This document shows, piece after piece, positions 9,918 to 17,820 of a DNA stretch of 64,000 nt. Position 1 is the stretch's first letter, and each line of letters begins with the position of its first letter. The DNA is taken from assembly GCF_009600985.1 (NCBI RefSeq), contig NZ_VDFP01000010.1, positions 1-64,000 of the forward strand, in the 5' to 3' direction. The DNA is from Companilactobacillus halodurans (GTDB lineage Bacteria > Bacillota > Bacilli > Lactobacillales > Lactobacillaceae). The translations under genes were made by a program, and so were the position numbers. A model generated the notes under the pieces. The model saw nothing but the letters and a program-made list of their open reading frames with translations, was not told where the DNA came from and did no database searches.

Positions 9918-10093
9918 CTAACATTAACCTAACTAAAAAAACAATGATATTTTTAGAATTTTATTTTGCTTTCTAAAGATGTATCTAAGAATTTCTTATT
10001 TTAACCTTAGCTATTCATCAAGACCTAGCGGTGTCAGGATGCTATAACTTATATATGATTTAGAAAAGTAAGAAAAGTAACAGAGGTGGCCTT

Positions 10094-11296
10094 TTGTCAG
10101 AAGTAAAAAAGAAAAAGAAATATTTATATGAGGTCGACCTGATGCGTGTTCTTTTTATCGGTGGTGTGCTGTTGAACCATACAACTACTGCTTTTAAAAA
10201 CAATGTTGGCAGTGGGTCGGGAAGTGAATTGTTCTTAGAAGCAAGTCACTTGATGCTTCACTTTACTAGAATGGGCTTCATGTTTATTACAGGTCTAGTT
10301 TTAGTGCTTAATTATTACAATAGAAAACATCAATGGTTCAAATTTTGGAGAAAACGTTATATCAATGTCGGAATTCCCTATATTGGTTGGAACGCCATCA
10401 TGATGTGGTTTACGACCATTACGGCTGGAGTCGCGTTAAATTGGCCTAATTATTTTCAGAACTTATGGGATGCCATAATTCATGGTAATAAATATTACAT
10501 GTACTATATTTTGGTAACTTTCCAGTTATATCTGATTTTCCCATTACTGATCTACATGTTTAAGAAACTTAAGAACCATCATATGGCTATTTTAGTAACT
10601 AGTGCCATCATACATTTGTTATTAGTTATTGGAATCAAGTATTGGTTACCAGGTGTCGATCGTGACAATTGGTGGTACTTGTTTAGAGCCTATGGATTAA
10701 ATGTTTTAGTTTATGAATTCTACTTCATTGCTGGAGCTTTCGTAGCAATTCACTACAACGAAGTCGATAAATTCATCGAAAAGAATCACCGAGTTATCGG
10801 TTGGTCAACTCTAGCTTTAGCAATTGGTACAGTTGGCTTGTTCTTTGGAAATATCAATATATTACATTTGAGCATGTCAGCAACTGAATCGATTCACCAA
10901 CCATTTATCTTTATCTATGACACATTCATGATTGTTTTTGTTTTTTGGATTGGACGTCAATACGCTCATGCTAGACATCATGGATTGCCAGCTTGGGCAG
11001 ATCGAATGGTCAAGAACATGTCGAGAGTCTCATTTGGAATCTATTTAGTTCAAACGATTCCTATCACATTCTTGTATGGAATCCTTAGTGTCGTTAAGTT
11101 GCCTTCAATCGTGACACTACTATTGCTTCCATTAGGATATGCCTTTGTACTCGGCGGATCATTTTTGATTTCGTGGTTCTGTTACAAGATTCCACCATTT
11201 GGAGTATTGATTGGACGTCCACAGTGGCACATCAATAAAGGAGTAAGAAAAAATGTCAAAAATAACGAAGCAATTAAACAAGCAGTTAGAGAATAA
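10094..11296 (+). CDS. Membrane acyltransferase (acyltransferase-3 family)
   Basis: A 400-residue polytopic membrane protein with about ten hydrophobic segments. It opens with the family-typical DLMRVLFIGGVLLNHTTTAF, including the conserved early histidine. Acyltransferase-3 proteins move acyl groups across or onto membrane-side glycans, lipids or peptides. The start is TTG at 10094 with AGAGGTGG just upstream. The C-terminus overlaps the next gene by 44 bp, so both are translated from one message. An acyl-CoA ligase next door suggests it uses an activated acyl group made by that ligase; this is inference, and the acceptor is unknown. Confidence 0.85.
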   Translation: MSEVKKKKKYLYEVDLMRVLFIGGVLLNHTTTAFKNNVGSGSGSELFLEASHLMLHFTRMGFMFITGLVLVLNYYNRKHQWFKFWRKRYINVGIPYIGWNAIMMWFTTITAGVALNWPNYFQNLWDAIIHGNKYYMYYILVTFQLYLIFPLLIYMFKKLKNHHMAILVTSAIIHLLLVIGIKYWLPGVDRDNWWYLFRAYGLNVLVYEFYFIAGAFVAIHYNEVDKFIEKNHRVIGWSTLALAIGTVGLFFGNINILHLSMSATESIHQPFIFIYDTFMIVFVFWIGRQYAHARHHGLPAWADRMVKNMSRVSFGIYLVQTIPITFLYGILSVVKLPSIVTLLLLPLGYAFVLGGSFLISWFCYKIPPFGVLIGRPQWHINKGVRKNVKNNEAIKQAVRE

Positions 11297-12770
11297 TATT
11301 AATGAAAAAGTTATTAAAGATGAAACTTTAGGTCGTTGGTTTAACGGCAATGAAATTACTCAAGATGTTAAAAAGGTCCGCGACGAATTAGTCGATTTAC
11401 ACGTTGGGTCAAGTGATGTGGTGTTGGTCTGTTTACCTAATACCGCAGCTTATCCTGTAATTACGCAAGCTATCTGGGAAGTTGGAGCAATCATGCATCC
11501 AATTTCTGCAACGACTCCTAAAGAGGAATTGAAGCAAGCCTTAAATGAACATGATTATGTTTTATCGATTGTCAGCGATGATTTAGTTGATGCCGTTTTA
11601 GAAGACCGTTTAGCCAGTGTTACGACATTAGATTTACAAACTTATCCCATGTTAAAACTTATTAGAGACCGTAATTTAGTTGGCCATGATGAACAAATTC
11701 CTGCGGAAGACGATTTGGCCTTGATTATGAATACTTCCGGGACGACCGGTAAGCCTAAACGTGTCGGTATTACGCATCGCTTGCTTTTAAATGGTTTTGA
11801 ACATGATATCGAAAGTCACAAGATGACGCCAGAAGATACAACTTTGGTAGTTATGCCAATGTTTCATATCAATGCTCAAGCTGTATCGATTCTTTCAACT
11901 CGCTTATCTGGTGGAAAAATCGTTATTTCAAAGAAATTCAGTGCTTCCAGATTTTGGAATCAAGTACGTAATAATGGCGTTACTTGGGTCTCAGTTGTCC
12001 CAACCATCGTTAATATTTTACTGATCAATAAAAAAGCTAATGAAAGTTATAGCGATGATATCAACTTACGTTTCGTTAGAAGTTCATCGTTTGCCTTGCC
12101 ATTAGATAAGTTGACCGCCTTTCAAACTCGTTTCCACACACAAATTTTGGAAGGTTATGGCATGACTGAAACTGCTAGTCAATGCACGATTAATCCATTT
12201 GACGCTCCAAAGGTTGGTTCCGCAGGTAAGCCATTTAAGACCGATGTCAAAATCATGGTCGATGGAAAAATTGCTCAAGAAAGCAACATTACGGGTGAAA
12301 TTGTCGTTCGTGGCGATCACGTCATCAGCGACTACTTAGATCCACATCCTGATTCATTTCAAGATGGCTGGTTTCTCACTGGTGATTTAGGATATTTCGA
12401 TGAAGATGGTTACTTATTCGTCAAAGGTCGTAAGAAGGACATCATCAGTCGTGGCGGTGAAAAAGTTGCACCAGCACAAGTTGAAAATGCTTTGAGCCAG
12501 TTGAATGCTGTTAAAGAGGTTTCTGTTATTGGAACGCCGGATGATTTATATGGTGAAGCTGTAACAGCTGTTATTATTCCTCGCGGACAACAAGATGATG
12601 ATTTATTACGTCAAAAAATCCAAGATCACGCTAAAAAAACGTTGGCAAAATACGAACAACCAACAAGAATTTTCTTTGTTGACGATTATCCTCGTAATGC
12701 AACTGGAAAGGTTATCCGTTTAAAATTACGTGAACAAGTTATGACAACAATGGTAGGTAGAGGTGCATGA
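11253..12770 (+). CDS. AMP-forming acyl-CoA ligase, copy 1
   Basis: A 505-residue ANL-superfamily adenylating enzyme that activates a carboxylic acid with ATP and normally transfers it to CoA. Visible motifs are the P-loop TSGTTGKPKR (about residue 163), YGMTE, GWFLTGDLG, and the hinge and C-terminal GRKKDIISRGGEKV with the late catalytic lysine in RNATGKVIR. The acid substrate cannot be predicted reliably. AAGGAG precedes the ATG, which lies inside the acyltransferase gene. The stop overlaps the next start (ATGA). A paralogue of similar length (500-504 residues) lies at 17821-19323, beside the permease and ATPase that match the binding protein here. Confidence 0.9.
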   Translation: MSKITKQLNKQLENNINEKVIKDETLGRWFNGNEITQDVKKVRDELVDLHVGSSDVVLVCLPNTAAYPVITQAIWEVGAIMHPISATTPKEELKQALNEHDYVLSIVSDDLVDAVLEDRLASVTTLDLQTYPMLKLIRDRNLVGHDEQIPAEDDLALIMNTSGTTGKPKRVGITHRLLLNGFEHDIESHKMTPEDTTLVVMPMFHINAQAVSILSTRLSGGKIVISKKFSASRFWNQVRNNGVTWVSVVPTIVNILLINKKANESYSDDINLRFVRSSSFALPLDKLTAFQTRFHTQILEGYGMTETASQCTINPFDAPKVGSAGKPFKTDVKIMVDGKIAQESNITGEIVVRGDHVISDYLDPHPDSFQDGWFLTGDLGYFDEDGYLFVKGRKKDIISRGGEKVAPAQVENALSQLNAVKEVSVIGTPDDLYGEAVTAVIIPRGQQDDDLLRQKIQDHAKKTLAKYEQPTRIFFVDDYPRNATGKVIRLKLREQVMTTMVGRGA

Positions 12771-13750
12771 GAAAAAAACAACGCAGACTAAAAAAATTAT
12801 TAATCAGTGTCGTCTTAATTTTCTGGGCCGCAGTCGCTATCTATGGCTTTACGCAAACTGATGCTGGAGCTTCAGTTTCTGGTTCTGATACGCAGAAAGT
12901 CACAATCGGTTATCAAAAGGGCGATCCTTTCGATATCGCGAAAGAACGTGGCGAATTTGCTAAAAAGATGAAGGCTAAAGGCTACACTGTCAATTGGAAA
13001 CAATTCCAAGATGGAAGTTCCTTGATGCAAGCCCTAAAGGCCGGCAGTATCGACTATGCTAGAACAGGTGATACTCCACCAGTTTCTGCTTTATCAACTG
13101 GTACGAAATTAACTTATGTCGCTGCTGGTTATTCGAAGGCTAAAGGTTCAGGAATCCTAGTTAAAAAGAATTCTGGAATCGACTCAATTAAGGCTTTGAA
13201 GGGTAAGAAAGTTGCTTATACTAAAGGAACTAGTTCTCAGTACATGCTATTATCAGCTCTAGAAAATGCTGGTATGAGTGCTGATGACATCACTTGGGTC
13301 AACATGGATCAATCTGGTGCCAGTGCTGCCTTTTCTAAAGGTAAAGTCGATGCCTGGGCAACTTGGGATCCATACACAGCTCAAGATCAGTTGACACAAA
13401 ATGGTAAGATGCTGACTGATGGAACAGGTATTACTAATAACCGTGATTACATCTTAGCTTTACAAAGTTACGCTAAATCAAATACGAAGGTTTCGAAATA
13501 TTTGATTAAATATCTCGAAGAAGATATGAAATGGGCTAATAATAATCACAGTGAATTAATCGATATGATGAGTAAATCGCTGAAAGTTTCTAAATCAGTT
13601 GTTAAGAAAATGGTTAATAGAAGAACTTATGGAATTTCGAAGATGAGCAGTAAGTATGCTAAAGAAGAGCAAAAAATTGCTGATTTATTCTATAGTGAAA
13701 ATCTGATTGATAATAAAGTAAAAATTGATGATACAGGCGATTACAAGTAA
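12767..13750 (+). CDS. SsuA/TauA-type ABC substrate-binding protein
   Basis: A 327-residue periplasmic-binding-type protein of the aliphatic sulfonate/nitrate/taurine class. An uncleaved-looking N-terminal membrane segment (about residues 10-28) replaces a lipobox, since no cysteine follows it. The family block TGDTPPVSALSTGTKLTYVA and a later WDPYTA are present. The gene overlaps the ligase by 4 bp and ends with a strong terminator. No permease or ATPase gene follows. The likely partners are at 16290-17818 on the other strand. The ligand may be a sulfonate or another small acid, which cannot be settled from sequence. Confidence 0.85.
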   Translation: MRKKQRRLKKLLISVVLIFWAAVAIYGFTQTDAGASVSGSDTQKVTIGYQKGDPFDIAKERGEFAKKMKAKGYTVNWKQFQDGSSLMQALKAGSIDYARTGDTPPVSALSTGTKLTYVAAGYSKAKGSGILVKKNSGIDSIKALKGKKVAYTKGTSSQYMLLSALENAGMSADDITWVNMDQSGASAAFSKGKVDAWATWDPYTAQDQLTQNGKMLTDGTGITNNRDYILALQSYAKSNTKVSKYLIKYLEEDMKWANNNHSELIDMMSKSLKVSKSVVKKMVNRRTYGISKMSSKYAKEEQKIADLFYSENLIDNKVKIDDTGDYK

Positions 13751-13755
13751 AAATA

Positions 13756-13806
13756 AAGGAGTTCTATTTGGTAGTTTTTAACTAACCAGATAGAACTCCT
13801 TTTTAG
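13756..13806. terminator. Bidirectional terminator
   Basis: Arms AAAGGAGTTCTAT and ATAGAACTCCTTT carry a T-run on the + side and A-rich flank on the other. It separates two convergent units. Confidence 0.85.
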
Positions 13807-14711
13807 TTTGAAAAATATTTTTTGGCAAAAGCTGTGACATTGTCGATATAAGTTTGTCTGCTTTGAGTAAGAGATCCCGCATGTCCCGCATGTTTAACAA
13901 TCCAAAGTTTCTTAGGACCTTTATTGTAGTTGAAATTTTGATAAGCATTTTTAGTAGGAACAAATTTATCTTCAGCTCCATGGATAATGTATAAGGGAAC
14001 CAGATTATTTTTTAAAAATTTTTTCGTGTCAGCTTGATAAAAGTTATAATCAGCTAAAAGTTTACTCAAGAGGCTTGTCGTAGGGATGATGGGAAAACTT
14101 GGCAAGTGAAACATATCCTTTAATTGGTAAGACAATTCTCCAGAAATTGAAGAATAGCCACAGTCAGCTATCGCAAATTTAACATTTGGCAGAGGTTTTT
14201 CTAAAGCATACATGACAGTGGAAGCTCCCATACTGATGCCATACAAGCCAATTTCTGATTTATTGCCAAATTTTTGATTGATCAGTTTAATCCAATTGAC
14301 CATATCAGGTCGGTCTTGAAATCCGTAACCAGAATATTGGCCTTGACTTAGTCCAAAGGAACGTAAATCTGGAGTTAAAACGTTATAACCGGCGTCGTGA
14401 AACATCCGCACATATGAACCCATGTATTTACTGGAACTGCCAAAGCCGTGCACTACGATTACTGTCTTAAAGGATTTGTCGTCAGCTGGCAAGAAGCGAG
14501 CACGAATTTTAAGACCGTTTGGCAAAGTTTGTTCCCAGATAGTTTGTTTTTGGTCCATGAACCAACGACTGTTAGGACTTAAAGTGTTTTTGACTCGAAT
14601 ACTAAAGCCGTTTCTGTTGAAAGCATAATTGAATAACAGATCACTTATGATGACGTCAGAAATTACTGCACCAGCAGCAATCGAGAGTGTAATTTTCGTA
14701 AATTTTTTCAC
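13803..14711 (-). CDS. Membrane-anchored alpha/beta hydrolase
   Basis: A serine hydrolase fold with an N-terminal hydrophobic anchor. The oxyanion region is VVHGFGSSS, the nucleophile elbow is GISMG, the acid is in AEDKFVP, and the histidine is in KHAGHAGS. I place the start at the GTG at 14711 (reading VKKFTKITLS, 302 residues), which has AGGGA ten bases upstream. A TTG at 14780 would add 23 residues without a good ribosome-binding site. It resembles YqkD/YfhR-like esterases of unknown substrate. The gene is convergent with the ABC-binding-protein operon and lies downstream of the MerR gene in the same direction. Confidence 0.8.
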   Translation of the reverse strand: MKKFTKITLSIAAGAVISDVIISDLLFNYAFNRNGFSIRVKNTLSPNSRWFMDQKQTIWEQTLPNGLKIRARFLPADDKSFKTVIVVHGFGSSSKYMGSYVRMFHDAGYNVLTPDLRSFGLSQGQYSGYGFQDRPDMVNWIKLINQKFGNKSEIGLYGISMGASTVMYALEKPLPNVKFAIADCGYSSISGELSYQLKDMFHLPSFPIIPTTSLLSKLLADYNFYQADTKKFLKNNLVPLYIIHGAEDKFVPTKNAYQNFNYNKGPKKLWIVKHAGHAGSLTQSRQTYIDNVTAFAKKYFSN

Positions 14712-14802
14712 AGTTGAATTATCCCTAACTGAAATTATTATTGCCCCGTAATAATAAGCCAGTTGGTAATTTGATTGCAACTAAAAAGAGCAATAATTGC
14801 AG

Positions 14803-15618
14803 TTAGTCACGAATCAGCATTTCCAAACGAATAATATTTTGAGCATCGGGTAGGGATGAATTCTTGCCTAAATTGAGATGCCAGAGCTTTTTCTCAACTG
14901 CTAGGTTTCTGTCTTCAATCAACTGTTCTAAAATAGAGAGACCCTTTTTGAGATTGTGACAGCTATCTCCAGAGTGACTGGGGATATCAATTGCTAAATA
15001 GTTGCCAGCAGGGCGAGTGATAGTCGTGATAAAGTTGTCGTTTATCGGAATCGTGGCTTCTTTGATGAGATTGAAATTAGTGTTCTCTAAAGTTTTATCT
15101 TCGCCTGCTTTAGGCAAATCAATGATAAAACCGGAGTAATTTCCATTAATACCCATGAATTGTTCCAAATGACTGTGAAATTCAGAAAAGATTTTGGCAA
15201 TTTGTCGCGAAGAACAATTGTCTGAGATATTGGAACGCCAGAAAAAAGATTCTTGATGAATGACTTCAAAGGGTTGATAGAAGTCTTTTTTAGGAGCACT
15301 TGTTTTAAGCAATTTGCGGTCGATAAAAGTATTGACCTTTAACAAATCGCTGATTTGGTCGTTGACTTGAGATTTTAATTTTAACAACAAGTCATTAGAA
15401 ATATCAGATTGTTGCTTGATATTTTTAATCTCTGCAATCGATAATCCTAATTTTTTCAAAGTTAGAATTGTCGCTAACTCATTAACTTGCTCGTATTCAT
15501 AGAAGCGATAACCTTCTTTATTGACCATGGCAGGCTTAAATAATTCGTTTTTATCGTAGAGAATCAAAGAACGTCTAGTGATGTGAGCAAGTTTAGCAAA
15601 TTCGCTGATTTTTAACAT
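14803..15618 (-). CDS. MerR-family regulator with C-terminal effector domain
   Basis: 271 residues. The winged-helix MerR DNA-binding domain is at about 2-70 (ISEFAKLAHITRRSLILYD, then YRFYEYEQV). A dimerisation coiled coil follows at about 75-115. The C-terminal domain resembles the GyrI-like ligand-binding domain of BmrR-type activators and probably senses a small molecule. A good ribosome-binding site (AGGAGA) precedes the ATG. It lies inside the inverted-repeat-flanked segment with the hydrolase gene, which it may control. Confidence 0.82.
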   Translation of the reverse strand: MLKISEFAKLAHITRRSLILYDKNELFKPAMVNKEGYRFYEYEQVNELATILTLKKLGLSIAEIKNIKQQSDISNDLLLKLKSQVNDQISDLLKVNTFIDRKLLKTSAPKKDFYQPFEVIHQESFFWRSNISDNCSSRQIAKIFSEFHSHLEQFMGINGNYSGFIIDLPKAGEDKTLENTNFNLIKEATIPINDNFITTITRPAGNYLAIDIPSHSGDSCHNLKKGLSILEQLIEDRNLAVEKKLWHLNLGKNSSLPDAQNIIRLEMLIRD

Positions 15619-15810
15619 TAAAGAATTTCTCCTTAGCGTGGCAATTTCGATAGCTCATAGTTTACCATAGCTTTTATTAGAAAAGTCTCTTAATCGATAA
15701 TTAAAACATTAAAGTTTACATTAGAAAATAATAATAATTTAAATAAAAAAATACCAAAAAAAGCAAGCCCATTAAGACTTGTTCTTTGATTCTTAAGTTA
15801 GTACAGGATT

Positions 15811-15980
15811 CCGTCGTCCGTTCTGCTTTGTGGACGCTGGAACGTACTGGACGCAACTTTAAGCCAATTCCAAAACCGGGAATTGTCTCAAAGATTGGTC
15901 TTTCACTAAGCGATAAATCGCTAAGTGAAATTTCAGTACTGAGCATCCACAAAGCTGCCACTCCCGACTGGATAACGTCA
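15811..15980 (-). repeat. Palindromic repeat family B, copy 2
   Basis: Inverted copy of 9749-9917, near-identical in the arms and in both hairpins. Differences fall in the apical loops and outer ends (for example loop CGGTTTT against TGGTTCT). Homology extends outward through AAATAAACAATAAA to the conserved-loop hairpin at 16011-16065. Confidence 0.85.
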
Positions 15981-16010
15981 TTTATTGTTTATTTCAAGCA
16001 ATTCAAAAGC

Positions 16011-16065
16011 AAAAAAATATCTATCTAGATATAGTCGATAAACTGTTATCCAAATAGATATTTTT
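16011..16065. terminator. Bidirectional terminator hairpin with conserved loop, copy 2
   Basis: Outer arms AAAAATATCTAT and ATAGATATTTTT close an inner stem. Read on the minus strand, its apical loop is TTTATCGA flanked by GATAaCAG and CTATATATC. The loop matches the hairpin at 9655-9714 while the outer stem has changed on both sides. Confidence 0.6.
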
Positions 16066-16076
16066 GTTGTTTGTTA

Positions 16077-16254
16077 TCAAAATAAAACCACTATCCAGTC
16101 CGGAATAGCAAAGAAAATTGGCTCAGATGTGAAATTATTCTTAACAATTTATTGTTTAGAATAAGGCCGAGCTTTAAGACTTTGCCCGATTTTGGCAAAG
16201 GCTTAAAGTCGTGCCCACATCGCTTTTGCCAAATTTTCTTTGCTATGGAGGACG
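16077..16254 (-). repeat. Palindromic repeat family A, copy 2
   Basis: Inverted copy of 9242-9420. All stems are kept, one by a paired substitution (see copy 1). It lies 36 bp from the 3' end of the ABC ATPase gene. Confidence 0.85.
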
Positions 16255-16289
16255 GAATCTTATACTAATCGAAGTTTAAGAAGAAACTA

Positions 16290-17000
16290 TTAAGCAGATT
16301 CTTTTTGGGTTTTCTTTTCGTCTAAAATCTCACCTAGGACACGATCGGCTACAATACCGATTTGACCAGCATTGCGATTCTTAGGACAATCTTCTTCATA
16401 AGAATTAGTTGAGTTCTTCATTACAATGATACGATCGGCCATGCGGGCAGCTTCTTCAACATCGTGAGTGACTAAGATGGTAGTCAATGCTTGTTTCTTG
16501 CAGATGTTTAAAATAAGATCTTGCATCTTACGTCTAGTCAAAGCATCCAAGGCACCTAAAGGTTCATCCAATAGCAGAATCTTAGGATTAGTCATCAAAG
16601 CTCTGGCTAAGGCGACACGTTGTTTTTGACCACCAGATAGTTGATTAGGGAAGTGATCTGCGTAATCTTCCAATTCAACTAGCTTCAATAATTCTTCGGC
16701 ATGCGCTTTAGTATTTTTATCCTTTGAACCAAAGGATAAATTGTCTAAAACGGACATCCAGGGAAGCAATCTATCTTCTTGAAACATAACTCGTGTCAAT
16801 GATTTTGAATCATCAGCGTTGATAGAAACTGAACCGGAAGTAGGTTTTTCTAGTCCGGCAATCAACCGCAAGAGGGTACTTTTACCCCCACCACTCATAC
16901 CAACTAAGGCTACGAATTCACCTTGGTTGATAGTTAGATCAATATCGTGTAATGCGGTTAAATTATCATACATTTTATTTAAATTTTTTACAGTAATCAT
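16290..17000 (-). CDS. SsuB/TauB-type ABC ATPase
   Basis: ATP-binding subunit of a sulfonate/nitrate/taurine-class importer. Walker A is VGMSGGGKST, the Q-loop is MFQEDRLLPW (typical of this class), the signature is LSGGQKQRVALARA, Walker B is ILLLDEPLGALD, and the switch histidine is in VTHDVEEA. I start it at the ATG at 17000 (MITVKNLNKMYDN, 237 residues), 12 bp after the permease stop. An upstream in-frame TTG at 17042 would overlap the permease and adds sequence unlike the family. The gene ends next to repeat A2. Confidence 0.88.
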   Translation of the reverse strand: MITVKNLNKMYDNLTALHDIDLTINQGEFVALVGMSGGGKSTLLRLIAGLEKPTSGSVSINADDSKSLTRVMFQEDRLLPWMSVLDNLSFGSKDKNTKAHAEELLKLVELEDYADHFPNQLSGGQKQRVALARALMTNPKILLLDEPLGALDALTRRKMQDLILNICKKQALTTILVTHDVEEAARMADRIIVMKNSTNSYEEDCPKNRNAGQIGIVADRVLGEILDEKKTQKESA

Positions 17001-17011
17001 TGGTTCACTCG

Positions 17012-17818
17012 TTAAACATTGCTCCTTCCAGTATTTTGCCAATCTAATAAGAGACTTTCAAAACCTTTAGCGACTAAATCAGAAATTTTTCCGAGGATAG
17101 CATAGACGACGATACATAAGACAACTGTCTCCATATCCATGAAGTCTTCGGCATTATTAGCCATATAACCGATACCTGAATCAGCAGAAATTGTTTCAGC
17201 AACAATCAATGTGGTCCACATCACGCCTAGAGCGTAGCGGATACCAACTAAAATCTGTGGTAAAGCCGCTGGAAAGATAATTTTGAAAAATAATTGTTTT
17301 TTCGATAATTCATAAGATTTTCCCATTTCAATCAAATCTGAATCAACAGAACGAATTCCGTGGAAAGTGTTGATATAAATTGGGAACATCGTACCAATGG
17401 CAACTAAAGAAATCTTAGCTGATTCATTGATTCCTAACCAAAGGATGATTAAGGGGATAAGGGCTAAATGAGGGATATTACGAAACATTTGAATCGATGA
17501 ATCAAATAGTAAACGGCAAGTGTGAGACATTCCGTTAACAAATCCTAGAATAAAGCCAACTCCACCACCAATCAAAAGACCAACTGTGGCCCGATATAAA
17601 CTGATACTTAAGTTTTTAGGTAGTTCGCCTGAAATCGTCAATTTGATGCCATCTTGAACTACTGCAATTGGTGAAGGCAAGACAGAACTGGATAACCAGC
17701 CTAAATTGCTGCTGATTTGCCATAATAAAAGAACAAGTATCGGTATCAAAAATGGTAAGAGTTTATTGATTGGAAGGTGAAAAGATTTTTTCCTATCTAA
17801 AGTGACAGATTTTTGCAT
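17012..17818 (-). CDS. SsuC/TauC-type ABC permease
   Basis: 268 residues with about six transmembrane segments and the cytoplasmic EAA-like loop (EMGKSYELSKKQLFFKIIFP) that contacts the ATPase. It matches the permease class that pairs with SsuA/TauA binding proteins. The gene is 2 bp after the ligase and runs into the ATPase. The binding-protein gene missing from this half-operon is probably the one at 12767-13750. Confidence 0.88.
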   Translation of the reverse strand: MQKSVTLDRKKSFHLPINKLLPFLIPILVLLLWQISSNLGWLSSSVLPSPIAVVQDGIKLTISGELPKNLSISLYRATVGLLIGGGVGFILGFVNGMSHTCRLLFDSSIQMFRNIPHLALIPLIILWLGINESAKISLVAIGTMFPIYINTFHGIRSVDSDLIEMGKSYELSKKQLFFKIIFPAALPQILVGIRYALGVMWTTLIVAETISADSGIGYMANNAEDFMDMETVVLCIVVYAILGKISDLVAKGFESLLLDWQNTGRSNV

Positions 17819-17820
17819 TT

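Larger units (their letters stand above)
9421..10093. other. Gene-free stretch between argH unit and acyltransferase
   Basis: It holds the argGH terminator, the conserved-loop hairpin at 9655-9714 and repeat B1. The remaining 9470-9650 and 9920-10080 is AT-rich with no supported gene. The promoter of the acyltransferase operon must lie between 9918 and 10080. Confidence 0.6.
15619..16289. other. Gene-free repeat block
   Basis: It holds the MerR promoter region, repeat B2, the conserved-loop hairpin and repeat A2 in order. No coding region is supported. Confidence 0.7.

Noticed and set aside
9764-9976. A reading frame (MAALWMLSTEISLSD...) that recurs at 15716-15961 with near-identical sequence
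   Set aside because: It lies wholly inside the two copies of repeat B. Its conservation follows from the repeat's hairpins, it has no ribosome-binding site, and the two frames diverge as soon as the repeat ends.
9242-16254. A composite transposon bounded by the A and B repeats
   Set aside because: No transposase or integrase lies between or near the repeats, I see no target-site duplication, and the repeats are hairpin elements of less than 200 bp.
17001-17042. Upstream TTG start for the SsuB-type ATPase
   Set aside because: It lies within the permease gene, has no ribosome-binding site and adds residues unlike the family. The ATG at 17000 fits the usual N-terminus.
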